Below, in pieces: positions 45,927 through 54,162 of a stretch of DNA of 64,000 nt. The DNA comes from Novosphingobium percolationis (GTDB lineage: Bacteria; Pseudomonadota; Alphaproteobacteria; Sphingomonadales; Sphingomonadaceae), in assembly GCF_020179425.1 (NCBI RefSeq), contig NZ_JAILYM010000002.1, forward strand, positions 248,001-312,000, given 5' to 3'. The stretch's first letter is position 1. Every line of letters starts with the position of its first letter. Position numbers and translations under genes: made by a program. The notes beneath the pieces are model-generated. The model did no database searches and was not told the DNA's origin. It was given only the letters and a program-made list of their open reading frames with translations.

Positions 45927-47045
45927 GTGAACGCGCAACCGGCCAGCACCGACCTGTTCGACAACCCGCTCGGCCTGGACGGGTTCGAGTTCATCGAGTT
46001 TTCGGCCCCCGAGCCCGGCACGCTCGATCCGGTGTTCGCGCGGATGGGCTTCACGCATATCGCCAACCACCGCTCCAAGGCGGTGCAACTGTGGCGGCAG
46101 GGCGGAATCAACCTGATCGCCAACCACGAACCGCGCAGCCCGGCCGCCTATTTCGCCGCCGAACACGGCCCTTCGGCATGCGGCATGGGCTGGCGCGTGC
46201 GCAACGCGGCCAGCGCCTATGCCGCCGCGATCGAACGGGGGGCGGAGCCGGTGGAAGTGACGACCGGGCCAATGGAACTGCGCCTGCCCGCCATTCGCGG
46301 CATCGGTGGCTCGATCATCTACCTGATCGACCGCTACGAAGGCGCGCCGCAGGGCGACCTGTCGATCTATGACATCGATTTCGAATACCTGCCGGGCGTC
46401 GATCGCCATCCGGTGGGCGCGGGCTTCCACACCATCGATCACCTCACGCACAACGTCTATGGCGGGCGCATGGCGCATTGGGCGGCGTTCTACGAACGCG
46501 TGTTCGGCTTCCGCGAGATCCGCTATTTCGACATCAAGGGCGAATATACCGGCCTCACCAGCCGCGCGATGACCGCGCCCGATGGCAAGATCCGCATCCC
46601 GCTGAACGAGGAGGCAAAGGCCGGGGGCGGGCAGATCGAGGAGTTCCTGCGCGCCTACAACGGCGAGGGGATCCAGCACATCGCCTTTGCCTGCGACGAC
46701 CTGCTGGGCGGCTGGGACAGGCTCAAGGCCACGGGCACCCCGTTCATGACCGCGCCGCCTGCAACTTACTACGAGATGCTCGCCGAGCGCCTGCCCGGCC
46801 ACGGCGAGCCGGTGGAGGAACTGCAGAAGCGCGGCATCCTGCTCGATGGTTCGACCGAGAAGGGCGATCCACGGCTGTTGTTGCAGATCTTTTCGGAAAC
46901 GCAGATCGGCCCGGTGTTCTTCGAATTCATCCAGCGCAAGAAGGACGAAGGCTTCGGCGAAGGCAACTTCACCGCGCTGTTCCAGTCGATGGAGCGCGAC
47001 CAGCTGCGCCGTGGCGCGCTGAAGATCGGGGAGGATGCGGCATGA
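45927..47045 (+). CDS. hppD: 4-hydroxyphenylpyruvate dioxygenase
   Basis: This non-haem Fe(II) enzyme turns 4-hydroxyphenylpyruvate into homogentisate in tyrosine breakdown. The protein has 372 residues. The two vicinal-oxygen-chelate domains have DGFEFIEF near the start. The Fe ligands are His in [12 protein letters not shown], His in [11 protein letters not shown] and Glu in FFEFIQRK. I chose the GTG at 45927, which has GGAGAG four bases ahead; the ATG four codons upstream is weaker. It overlaps the VOC gene by ATGA and faces an Lrp-type regulator. Confidence 0.93.
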   Translation: MNAQPASTDLFDNPLGLDGFEFIEFSAPEPGTLDPVFARMGFTHIANHRSKAVQLWRQGGINLIANHEPRSPAAYFAAEHGPSACGMGWRVRNAASAYAAAIERGAEPVEVTTGPMELRLPAIRGIGGSIIYLIDRYEGAPQGDLSIYDIDFEYLPGVDRHPVGAGFHTIDHLTHNVYGGRMAHWAAFYERVFGFREIRYFDIKGEYTGLTSRAMTAPDGKIRIPLNEEAKAGGGQIEEFLRAYNGEGIQHIAFACDDLLGGWDRLKATGTPFMTAPPATYYEMLAERLPGHGEPVEELQKRGILLDGSTEKGDPRLLLQIFSETQIGPVFFEFIQRKKDEGFGEGNFTALFQSMERDQLRRGALKIGEDAA

Positions 47046-47599
47046 CGACGCCCCCGAAGCTGGAGCGCATCCACCACGTCGCCTATCGTTGCCGCGACGC
47101 GAAGGAGACGGTCGACTGGTACGAGCGCGTGATGGGGATGCGCTACACGACCGCCTTTGCCGAGGACAAGGTGCCCTCGACCGGCGAGGACGATCCGTAC
47201 ATGCACGTGTTCCTCGATTGCGGCGGGGGCAACGTGCTGGCGTTCTTCGAGCTGCCGAACCAGCCCGAGATGGGGCGCGATCCCAACACGCCCGCATGGG
47301 TGCAGCACATCGCCTTCGAAGTGGCGGACGTGCCCGCGCTGCTGGCGGCCAAGGCGCATCTGGAGGCGCAGGGGATCGACGTGCTGGGGCCGACCTATCA
47401 CGGGGTGTTCCGCTCGATCTATTTCTTCGATCCCAACGGGCACCGGCTGGAGCTGGCCTGCAACATCGGCACGGCGGAGCAATATGCAGAACTGGCCGAA
47501 CTGGCGCCGACGATGCTGGAGGAGTGGAGCGCCACGAAACGCGCGCCCCGGCACGCGGCGTGGCTGCACCAGGATCCGGACGCGGACAGGCCGGCATGA
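47042..47599 (+). CDS. VOC-superfamily protein
   Basis: The protein has 185 residues. It is a glyoxalase/bleomycin-resistance fold of two beta-alpha-beta3 modules: [24 protein letters not shown] (about 10-33) and [16 protein letters not shown] (about 85-100). The candidate metal ligands are His in IHHVAY, Glu in FFELP, His in VQHIAF and Glu in [10 protein letters not shown]. It sits translationally coupled between hppD and maiA (ATGA at both ends), so it probably works in aromatic amino acid catabolism or on a by-product, for example as a lyase or isomerase. Confidence 0.85.
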   Translation: MTTPPKLERIHHVAYRCRDAKETVDWYERVMGMRYTTAFAEDKVPSTGEDDPYMHVFLDCGGGNVLAFFELPNQPEMGRDPNTPAWVQHIAFEVADVPALLAAKAHLEAQGIDVLGPTYHGVFRSIYFFDPNGHRLELACNIGTAEQYAELAELAPTMLEEWSATKRAPRHAAWLHQDPDADRPA

Positions 47600-48234
47600 G
47601 CCTGACGCTGCATGGCTACTGGCGATCGGGCGCGGCATGGCGGGTGCGGATCGCGCTGGCGCTGAAGGGGCTGGCGTACGAACAGGTGCCGCATGACCTG
47701 CGCACCGGGGCGCAAGGTGAAGCTGCCTATCGCGCGCTCAATCCGCAGGGGCTGGTGCCCGCGCTCGACATCGGCGGGGCGGTGCTGACGCAGTCGCTGG
47801 CGATGATCGAGTGGCTGGAGGAGACATTCCCCACGCCCGCGCTGCTGCCCGCCGATGCGCTGGGCCGCGCGCGGGTGCGGGCCATGGCGCAAGTGGTGGC
47901 CTGCGACATCCACCCGCTCAACAACCTGCGCGTATTGCAAAGCCTGCGCCGTGATCTGGGCGCCGACGAAGCGGCGGTGTCGGCATGGATCGCGCGCTGG
48001 ATCGGGGCGGGATTCGCGGCGCTGGAAGGCATGATCGGCGAACAGGGCGGCGATTTCGCCCATGGCGCTGCGCCGGGCTTGGTCGAGTGCTGCCTTGTGC
48101 CGCAGGTCGGTTCGGCGCGCAGGTTTGGCGTGGACCTTTCGCCCTATCCGCGCATCGTGGCTATCGACGCGCGCTGCGCTGCCTTGCCCGCGTTCCGGCA
48201 GGCCGCGCCGGAGAGCCAGCCCGACGCGCCCTAA
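47596..48234 (+). CDS. maiA: Maleylacetoacetate isomerase (zeta-class GST)
   Basis: Isomerises maleylacetoacetate to fumarylacetoacetate with glutathione. The protein has 212 residues. The N-terminal RSGAAWRVRIALALKGL (about 10-26) is the zeta signature, where the usual Ser-Ser-Cys/Ala pair reads Ser-Gly, leaving one Ser as the catalytic candidate. NPQGLVPAL, TQSLAMIEWLEE and CDIHPLNNLRVL are family hallmarks. It overlaps the VOC gene (ATGA) and converges on the MerR gene, their stop codons sharing four bases. Homogentisate dioxygenase and fumarylacetoacetase are not in this window. Confidence 0.91.
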   Translation: MSLTLHGYWRSGAAWRVRIALALKGLAYEQVPHDLRTGAQGEAAYRALNPQGLVPALDIGGAVLTQSLAMIEWLEETFPTPALLPADALGRARVRAMAQVVACDIHPLNNLRVLQSLRRDLGADEAAVSAWIARWIGAGFAALEGMIGEQGGDFAHGAAPGLVECCLVPQVGSARRFGVDLSPYPRIVAIDARCAALPAFRQAAPESQPDAP

Positions 48235-48641
48235 CCTTCGAACGCGGAGAGGATCGGGCAGGGCCCGGCGCCTTCGTGCGCGCAGCGCGTGGCGAGGCGC
48301 GCCAGCGCATCGCGCGCGGCCTGCAGTTCGGCGATCCTGGCATCGAGCGCGGCGACGCGGCCTTGCGCCATGGCGCGGGCAGCGGCGCGGTCTTCGGTGG
48401 AATCGAGCCGCAGCAGGTGCGCGATCTCGTCGAGCGTGAAGCCTGCCGCCTGCGCCGCGCGCACGAAGCGCAGCCGCTTGACGTCCTCGGGCCCGTAGCG
48501 GCGCACGCCGCCGGTCCGCTCCGGCTCGGCCAGCAGTCCACGGCGCTGGTAGAAGCGCACCGTCTCCACCCCGACGCCACCGGCATCGGCCAGCCGGGCG
48601 ATGGTGAAGGCGCGCGGCTCGTCGGAATTTTTCGTCGCCAT
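48231..48641 (-). CDS. CueR-like MerR-family metal regulator
   Basis: The protein has 136 residues. The winged helix (FTIARLADAGGVGVETVRFYQRRGLL, about 12-37) and a dimerising coiled coil are followed by a C-terminal loop with Cys120 and Cys128, a C-X7-C-P arrangement like CueR. The position equivalent to CueR Ser77 is Ala87, not the Cys of Zn/Hg sensors, so a monovalent Cu, Ag or Au ion is favoured over Hg. It is divergent from the glutaredoxin-MauE gene across a MerR-type promoter. No experimental metal is known. Confidence 0.82.
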   Translation of the reverse strand: MATKNSDEPRAFTIARLADAGGVGVETVRFYQRRGLLAEPERTGGVRRYGPEDVKRLRFVRAAQAAGFTLDEIAHLLRLDSTEDRAAARAMAQGRVAALDARIAELQAARDALARLATRCAHEGAGPCPILSAFEG

Positions 48642-48645
48642 GCCC

Positions 48646-48676
48646 TTGACTCCGTACCATGGTACGGATGCTATAT
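48646..48676 (+). promoter_or_regulatory. MerR-type promoter and operator
   Basis: TTGACT (48646-48651) and CTATAT (48671-48676) are 19 bp apart, the overlong spacer that MerR regulators untwist. The spacer carries the perfect 16-bp palindrome CCGTACCATGGTACGG (48652-48667). It would drive the glutaredoxin-MauE gene and the Met/His-rich gene, with transcription starting near 48683. It also lies just upstream of the regulator's own ATG. Confidence 0.88.
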
Positions 48677-48713
48677 GCGTTGGGACAAGACGCTGAACAA
48701 GCAGGCAATCACG

Positions 48714-49454
48714 ATGTCCCGCAATCGGAAAACCGCCGTCCTCCACCGGATGGTCATGCCCACCCACACTTGCCCCTATGGGCTCAAGGCGCTGGACCTG
48801 CTGCACTGGCGCGGCTTCGCGGTCGAGGATCGCTGGCTGACCACGCGCGAGGCGACCGACGCGTTCAAGGCCGAACACGGCGTGCAGACGACGCCGCAGG
48901 TGTTCATCGATGGCGCGCGCGTGGGTGGCTATGACGACTTGCGCCGGTATTTCGGCCTGCGGGTGGCAAAGCCCGGCGAGACCAGCTATCGCCCGGTCCT
49001 CGCGGTCTTCGCGATGACCGCACTGATGGCGCTGGCCACCAGCATGGCCGCCTTTGGCACGCCGTTCACGGTGCGCGCGGGCGAATGGTTCATCGCGCTG
49101 AGCATGTGCGTGCTGGCGATCCTCAAGCTGCAGGACGTGGACCGCTTCGCCACGATGTTCCTCAACTATGACCTGCTGGCCAGGCACTGGGTGCCCTATG
49201 CCACGCTCTACCCCTTTGCCGAGGCGCTGGCAGGCGTGCTGATGGTGGCGGGCGTGCTGCAATGGATCGCCATTCCGGTCGCGCTGTTCATCGGCTCGAT
49301 CGGTGCGGTGTCGGTGATCAAGGCCGTGTATATCGACCGGCGCGAGCTGAAATGCGCCTGCGTGGGCGGTTCGTCGAACGTGCCGCTGGGCGCGCTGTCG
49401 CTGACCGAGAACGTGATGATGGTCGCCATGGCGCTGTGGTCGTTGTGGATGTGA
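48714..49454 (+). CDS. Glutaredoxin-MauE fusion membrane protein
   Basis: The protein has 246 residues. An N-terminal glutaredoxin-like domain (about 8-85) has THTCPYG (Cys20), the single-Cys form of CPYC, and TTPQVFIDGARVGGYDDL. A MauE/DoxX-like domain of four membrane helices (about 100-245) follows, ending LKCACVGGSSNVPLGALSL with a CxC pair. MauE proteins help mature periplasmic disulfide enzymes, and fusions like this occur beside metal-responsive regulators. It is the first gene of the putative CueR-like regulon. The start lacks a strong ribosome binding site. Confidence 0.85.
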   Translation: MSRNRKTAVLHRMVMPTHTCPYGLKALDLLHWRGFAVEDRWLTTREATDAFKAEHGVQTTPQVFIDGARVGGYDDLRRYFGLRVAKPGETSYRPVLAVFAMTALMALATSMAAFGTPFTVRAGEWFIALSMCVLAILKLQDVDRFATMFLNYDLLARHWVPYATLYPFAEALAGVLMVAGVLQWIAIPVALFIGSIGAVSVIKAVYIDRRELKCACVGGSSNVPLGALSLTENVMMVAMALWSLWM

Positions 49455-49495
49455 GCCCTGTTTCCCTTCCTGCGCGTTTTTCACCGGAGATTTCG

Positions 49496-50896
49496 ATGCG
49501 TATCCCCCTGCTGCTCGCCTTCACTATGCTCGCCACGCCCGCCGCGGCGCAGGACATGCAAGGGATGGACATGACCGGGATGGATCACGGCGCGATGCAT
49601 CACGATGCCCCGGCTCCCGCTCCGACGCCCGTCGACCACGCGGCCATGGACCACGCCGCCATGGACCACGCCGCCATGGACCACGCGGCGATGGACCACG
49701 ACATGCACGGCATGGTTGGCGCGCTGGGCGGCTATGCGATGATGCGCGACAGCTCGGGCACGGCCTGGCAGCCCGATTCCGCGCCGATGCAGGCGATCAT
49801 GGGAAGCCTGGGCAGCTGGTCGACCATGATCCACGGCAACGTGGCACTGGTGCAGGACTGGCAGGGCGGTCCGCGCGGCGGAAACAGCACGTTCTCGTCC
49901 TCGATGCTGATGGGCATGGCGCAGCGCCCGCTGGCAGGCGGCACGCTCACCTTGCGCGCGATGGGCAGCCTCGACCCGCTGATGGGCAAGCGCGGCTATC
50001 GGCTGCTGCTCGCCACCGGCGAGACGGCGGACGGCCGGACCGAACTGATCGATCGCCAGCACCCGCACGATGCCTTCATGGAGCTGGCGGCGACCTACAG
50101 CCACCCGCTGGGCGAACATGTCTCGGGCTTCGTCTATTTCGGCCTGCCGGGCGAGCCCGCGCTGGGGCCGACCACGTTCATGCACCGCTTTTCCGGCATG
50201 GCGAACCCGGAAGCGCCGGTCTCGCACCACTGGCTGGATTCGACGCACGTCACGTTCGGCGTCGCCACGGCGGGGATCGTGGCCGGGCCGGTCAAGCTCG
50301 AAGGATCGGTCTTCACGGGCCGCGAGCCCGACCAGAACCGCTGGGACATCGAGCGCCCGCGTTTCGACAGCTGGTCGGCGCGCGCGACGTGGAATCCCAC
50401 GGCCAACCTGTCGTTGCAGGTCAGCCACGGCTTCCTGAAGAGCCCCGAGGGCCTGCACCCGGATGAAAACGTCCACCGCACCACGGCGTCGGCAACGTGG
50501 AACCTGCCGCTGGGCAAGGCGCGCAACCTGCAGACGACTTTCGCCTGGGGGCGCAATGCGCCGGTCAGCAGCGATCATGCAGGCGATGACCACCACGCGC
50601 ACGCCACCGACGCCTTCCTGCTCGAAGCCGCGCTGCAATGGGGGCGCTGGACCGTGTTCGGGCGCGGCGAGAACGGCGACAAGGGCGAACTGTTCGACAG
50701 CGGACCGCTGGAGGGTCGCGTGTTCAACGTGTCCAAGTTCAGCCTTGGCGGCTTCCATTCGGTGCCGATCGGCAAGGTCGCGCTCGATTTTGGCGGGCTT
50801 GTCAGCACGTATGCGCTGCCGGACGCGATCAAGCCCGCCTATGGCGGCACGCCGACCAGCGGAATGGTGTTCACCCGGTTGCGCATAACCGGGTGA
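49496..50896 (+). CDS. Met/His-rich exported protein, probable outer-membrane barrel
   Basis: The protein has 466 residues. The signal peptide (about 1-20, ending PAAAQ) is followed by a metal-binding-like region (about 21-75) of Met, His and Asp with four DHAAM repeats. About 390 residues of alternating strands then run to a terminal RLRITG, suggesting a beta-barrel. GGAG stands six bases before the ATG. It is 41 bp downstream of the glutaredoxin-MauE gene. Met/His-rich stretches of this kind bind Cu(I)/Cu(II) in CopB- and PcoB-like proteins, so a copper efflux or sequestration role is the best inference. The exact family is not certain. Confidence 0.8.
   Translation: MRIPLLLAFTMLATPAAAQDMQGMDMTGMDHGAMHHDAPAPAPTPVDHAAMDHAAMDHAAMDHAAMDHDMHGMVGALGGYAMMRDSSGTAWQPDSAPMQAIMGSLGSWSTMIHGNVALVQDWQGGPRGGNSTFSSSMLMGMAQRPLAGGTLTLRAMGSLDPLMGKRGYRLLLATGETADGRTELIDRQHPHDAFMELAATYSHPLGEHVSGFVYFGLPGEPALGPTTFMHRFSGMANPEAPVSHHWLDSTHVTFGVATAGIVAGPVKLEGSVFTGREPDQNRWDIERPRFDSWSARATWNPTANLSLQVSHGFLKSPEGLHPDENVHRTTASATWNLPLGKARNLQTTFAWGRNAPVSSDHAGDDHHAHATDAFLLEAALQWGRWTVFGRGENGDKGELFDSGPLEGRVFNVSKFSLGGFHSVPIGKVALDFGGLVSTYALPDAIKPAYGGTPTSGMVFTRLRITG
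49634..49693 (+). repeat. Four tandem 15-bp repeats coding for DHAAM
   Basis: GACCACGC-SGC-S-ATG units occur four times in a row in frame, encoding DHAAM each time. The copies differ only at third positions, which suggests recent expansion by slippage or duplication and possible copy-number variation between strains. Confidence 0.9.
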
Positions 50897-50908
50897 GGCC
50901 CCCCGCGA

Positions 50909-51604
50909 TCAGGCCGCTTGCGCGATCCGGTAGCCGAAGCCGCGCACGTTCTCGATCTGCGCGCCGTGCCCGGCCAGCTTGCGGCGCAGGCGGCTGATGT
51001 AGACTTCGACGATGTTGGTCAGCGGATCGTCGTCCATCGTCCACACCGAGCGCAGGATCTCGTGGCGCGAGAACACCTTGCCGGGCGAGAGCATCAGCAG
51101 CATCAGCAGGTCCAGCTCCTTCGAGGTGAGCGCGAAGGGCTTGCCGTCGATCGTCGCCTGCTTGCGCACGTGGTCGATGGTGATCGTGCCGAACGAGACG
51201 GGCCCGCCGGGAGCGCCTGCGTTTGCAGCGGGAATCGCGGCGGGCGCGGCGCGGCGCAGCACGGCTTCCATGCGGGCCAGCAGTTCCTCGAACGCGAAGG
51301 GCTTGACGATGTAGTCGTCGGCTCCCGCGCGCAGGCCGGCCACGCGGTCCTTCACCTCGTCGAGCGCGGTCACCATGATCACCGGGCTGGCGATGCCGCG
51401 CAGGCGCAACTCCTCGGCCACGTCGAAGCCGCTCATGTCGGGCAGCATCAGGTCGAGCAGCACGAAATCGAAGCGGGTCGCCAGCGCGGCGGCCAGCGCC
51501 GCCTCGCCATCAGCGGCATGGGTGACCTCGTACCCTTCCGCGGTCAGTCCCCGCGCCAGCGACGCTGCCAGTTCGGCTTCGTCCTCAACGATCAGCAAGC
51601 GCAT
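50909..51604 (-). CDS. OmpR-family response regulator
   Basis: The protein has 231 residues. The receiver domain has the acidic pocket VEDE near the N-terminus, the phosphorylatable Asp51 (LLDLMLPDMSGF), Thr in MVTALDE and Lys in VKPFAFEEL. The C-terminal winged helix (about 135-228) has LTSKELDLLMLLMLSPG and VYISRLRRKL. GAGGA precedes the ATG. The start lies inside the end of the histidine kinase gene, so the pair is coupled. It converges on the Met/His-rich gene, which makes a CusR/CopR-like metal role plausible but unproven. Confidence 0.92.
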   Translation of the reverse strand: MRLLIVEDEAELAASLARGLTAEGYEVTHAADGEAALAAALATRFDFVLLDLMLPDMSGFDVAEELRLRGIASPVIMVTALDEVKDRVAGLRAGADDYIVKPFAFEELLARMEAVLRRAAPAAIPAANAGAPGGPVSFGTITIDHVRKQATIDGKPFALTSKELDLLMLLMLSPGKVFSRHEILRSVWTMDDDPLTNIVEVYISRLRRKLAGHGAQIENVRGFGYRIAQAA

Positions 51605-53189
51605 TGTGGTCCTCTTCGCCTGTTTCGAGTGGGTCGGCCCCATCCATCGCACACGGCAGCCGCAGCGTCACTACAGCGCCCATGCCCGCTTCCGAGCGCA
51701 CTTCGATCCGTCCGCCATGCGCTTCCATGATCGTGGCGGCGATTGTCAAGCCAAGGCCGTGGCCATCCTCGTCGCGCCGCCGGGGCCAGCGTGTGCGATC
51801 GAACAGGTGGGGCAGCAGGTCGGGTGCTATGCCATCGCCGCAATCGGCGATCTCGACCACCGCTTCGTGCGCCTGCATTGCCAGCGTGACGCAGATGCAC
51901 GGCTCTTCGGACCCGTGCTTCACCGCGTTGTCGAACACGATGCGCAGCACCTGGCCGATGCGCAAGGGATCGACCCGCACCGGCAGCGGGCGTCCGATGC
52001 CGGTCAGCGACACGCTGCCACCATCGGCTTCGACCACCGGGCGGAAATCGGCCAGCGCGCTCGCCACCAGCGTGTCGAGGTCGACGCTCTCGCGTTCGTA
52101 GGACAGCACCGGCGCATCGGCGCGCGCCACGCGCAGCATGTCCTCGATCAGCCGGCCCAGCGTGCCGGCGCTGCGCACGATGCGCTCCAGGCTGGCGCGC
52201 AGCCCGTCCAGCGTCGGCGCGCGATCGCGCAGGGCCACTTCGGCATCGCTGCGCAGCACCGCGATCGGCGTGCGCAGTTCGTGCCCGGCGGCGGCGATGA
52301 AGTTGCGACGGTGATGATCGAGCGCGCGCAGCGAGGCGTTGGCGGCCAGCAGATCGGCGGTGCGCTGGCGGACTTCGTCCTCAAGATCGTGGTTGGCTGT
52401 TTCGAGCCGCGCCTGCGCGCGCGCCGTTTCGGCGGCCATGGCGTTGAACGCGCGGTTCAGCAGGCGGAATTCGCGCGGGCCGCGATCGGGCAGGTTCATG
52501 GCGAAGTCGCGCTGCGCCACCCGCCGCGTCGAATCGAGCAGCCGTTGCAGCGGATCGAGCACGTTCGCGCGTGTCCACGCCATCAGCCCCAGCCCGCCCA
52601 GCACCAGCAAGGCGGCCGTGGCGAAGAAGGCCACTTGCGTGCGTTCCAGCGCATCGACCGCGCGCACTTGCGCGGCGCGCACTTCAAGCTGCTCGTTTTC
52701 GATGCCGTGCCGCACGATCGCGCGCCAGTCGCCACCGGGGGCGGGCCATGCCGATGCGGGCTGCGCCACCATCCGGGCGAAGCTCGCGCGCAAGTGGCGG
52801 GTATCGACTTCCTGCAGCCGCTCCTCGGCGATCTGGGCCTCGCGATTGACGGTGGCGAAGTCCTCGCTTCCGATCAGCGTGATTTCATGGCTGGTCGCGC
52901 GGTCGATCCGGTCGAGCTGCGCATCAAGCGCCGCGAGCGCCGCGCCGCGCTGGCCGGGTGTGGCAAAGCCGCCGGTCGCCATGCGCCGTTCGAACGCATC
53001 GCCCATCGCTTCGAGCACGAGGTATTCGCGCAGCGCGGTGGACGCATGCCCGGCGCGCTCGTTCTCCTTGCGCATGGTGACGAGGTTGGCTTCAGCCACC
53101 ACGCCGGGCGCCGCGATCATCATCGCCAGCAGCAAGGCGATCACCGCCATGCGCAAGGAAAGGCCGGACGAGGTCCGCAAGCTGGACAT
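51585..53189 (-). CDS. Membrane histidine kinase
   Basis: The protein has about 534 residues if it starts at MSSLRTSS; longer starts up to 53235 lack ribosome binding sites too. TM1 is at about 13-33, a periplasmic sensor of about 150 residues follows, and TM2 is at about 185-205. A HAMP domain leads to HisKA with FIAAAGHELRTPIAVLRSDAE, and then the ATPase boxes FDNAVKHG (N), DCGDGIAPDLLPHLFD (G1) and GHGLGLTIA (G2). It precedes and overlaps its regulator gene. The stimulus is unknown, and the sensor has few Met/His residues. Confidence 0.9.
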   Translation of the reverse strand: MSSLRTSSGLSLRMAVIALLLAMMIAAPGVVAEANLVTMRKENERAGHASTALREYLVLEAMGDAFERRMATGGFATPGQRGAALAALDAQLDRIDRATSHEITLIGSEDFATVNREAQIAEERLQEVDTRHLRASFARMVAQPASAWPAPGGDWRAIVRHGIENEQLEVRAAQVRAVDALERTQVAFFATAALLVLGGLGLMAWTRANVLDPLQRLLDSTRRVAQRDFAMNLPDRGPREFRLLNRAFNAMAAETARAQARLETANHDLEDEVRQRTADLLAANASLRALDHHRRNFIAAAGHELRTPIAVLRSDAEVALRDRAPTLDGLRASLERIVRSAGTLGRLIEDMLRVARADAPVLSYERESVDLDTLVASALADFRPVVEADGGSVSLTGIGRPLPVRVDPLRIGQVLRIVFDNAVKHGSEEPCICVTLAMQAHEAVVEIADCGDGIAPDLLPHLFDRTRWPRRRDEDGHGLGLTIAATIMEAHGGRIEVRSEAGMGAVVTLRLPCAMDGADPLETGEEDHNALADR

Positions 53190-53398
53190 AGGGACGGGCA
53201 CGGCTCTTGAACTGCAGTTCAACAACCATGCCATGTCGGCCAACGCTTGTGAAGGCAGCCGCCGTCCAGCCTGCAAGGAACATCGCTCCCCGGTCCTGCA
53301 TCGCACCGCCGAAACCCCGATGCACCGGGCCACGAACGCCGGCTCCGTCTCAAGAGCCACGTGGGTGAAGGCGGGATTGCTCGAGGTCGGGAAAGTGG

Positions 53399-53469
53399 AG
53401 CGGGTGAAGGGAATCGAACCCTCGTATTCAGCTTGGGAAGCTGCTGCTCTACCATTGAGCTACACCCGC
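53399..53469 (-). tRNA. tRNA-Gly (anticodon CCC)
   Basis: A complete cloverleaf on the minus strand: acceptor GCGGGTG/CACCCGC with discriminator T, D arm GCTCAATGGTAGAGC, anticodon stem CAGC/GCTG with loop TTCCCAA, anticodon CCC, and T arm GAGGG-TTCGATT-CCCTT. CCA is not encoded. It reads GGG and complements the TCC isoacceptor at 304-374. No integrase gene adjoins its 3' end. Confidence 0.96.
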
Positions 53470-53580
53470 ATTCCGGCCAGAAGCCTTTGGCTTCCATGGT
53501 GGCTGGCGCGTGCGGTGCGGCGTCCGTTGTCCGGCCCGCCCCGCAGGAGACGGGCGCTTGCCACAACGCCTGCGCCAAGG

Positions 53581-54162
53581 TCAAGCCGTGTTGGCGGACA
53601 AAGTGTCGCGCAGCATCGCGATCTGGCGTTCGGGCGGCCATGCGGCGGGGTCGAACACCGCCTGCATGGCGATGCCGACCAATGTGCTGAAGGCGCGCGC
53701 GGCGAGGTCCGGGCGCAGGGCGGGCGGGGTCTCGGCATGGGCCGGGTCCACGGCCAGCGCATCGGTGATGCGCGCGACGAAGTGCGCGGCGCGGGTCTGC
53801 TGTTCGGCGGCCAGTTCCGCGTCCGCGATGGCGCGGCCCCAGAAGGCGAACCACACCCGCCAGTTGCGCGCCGCCGGCGGGCTGATCGGCAGCAGCGCGC
53901 GCAGAAATGCCGCCACGTCGGCCCCCGTTGCGGGCTGCGAGGCCTCGGCCAGCGCCGCGGCGCAGGTCGCGGCATGGGCATACGTCGCCAGCATCAGCGC
54001 GCGCTTGTCGGCGAAGTAGTGGCTGACCACCTTGGTGCTGAAGCCGCCCGCGCTGGCGATGGCGCGCACCGTCGCCGCCTCGGCGCCGCCCATGGCGACG
54101 AGATCGGCGGCGACTTCGGCCAGTTCGTGGCGGCGCAGGTCGTGGTCTACATAGGGCGGCAT
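53581..54162 (-). CDS. TetR-family transcriptional regulator
   Basis: The protein has 193 residues. The N-terminal helix-turn-helix reads TVRAIASAGGFSTKVVSHYFADKRALM (about 28-54). The ligand domain is Ala-rich with WRVWFAFWGRAI, a pattern shared with BetI-like regulators. Its ATG overlaps the end of the Rieske oxygenase gene by 16 bases, so it is probably co-transcribed with it and may regulate it. The ligand is unknown, plausibly a quaternary amine or other oxygenase substrate. Confidence 0.88.
   Translation of the reverse strand: MPPYVDHDLRRHELAEVAADLVAMGGAEAATVRAIASAGGFSTKVVSHYFADKRALMLATYAHAATCAAALAEASQPATGADVAAFLRALLPISPPAARNWRVWFAFWGRAIADAELAAEQQTRAAHFVARITDALAVDPAHAETPPALRPDLAARAFSTLVGIAMQAVFDPAAWPPERQIAMLRDTLSANTA

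Noticed and set aside
48231..48641. A mercury-sensing MerR
   Set aside because: The first of the three Hg-ligand cysteines is replaced (Ala87 region) and no mer genes adjoin; the C-X7-C loop fits CueR.
49634..49693. A CRISPR-like repeat array
   Set aside because: The four 15-bp units are contiguous, in frame and without spacers; they encode protein repeats.
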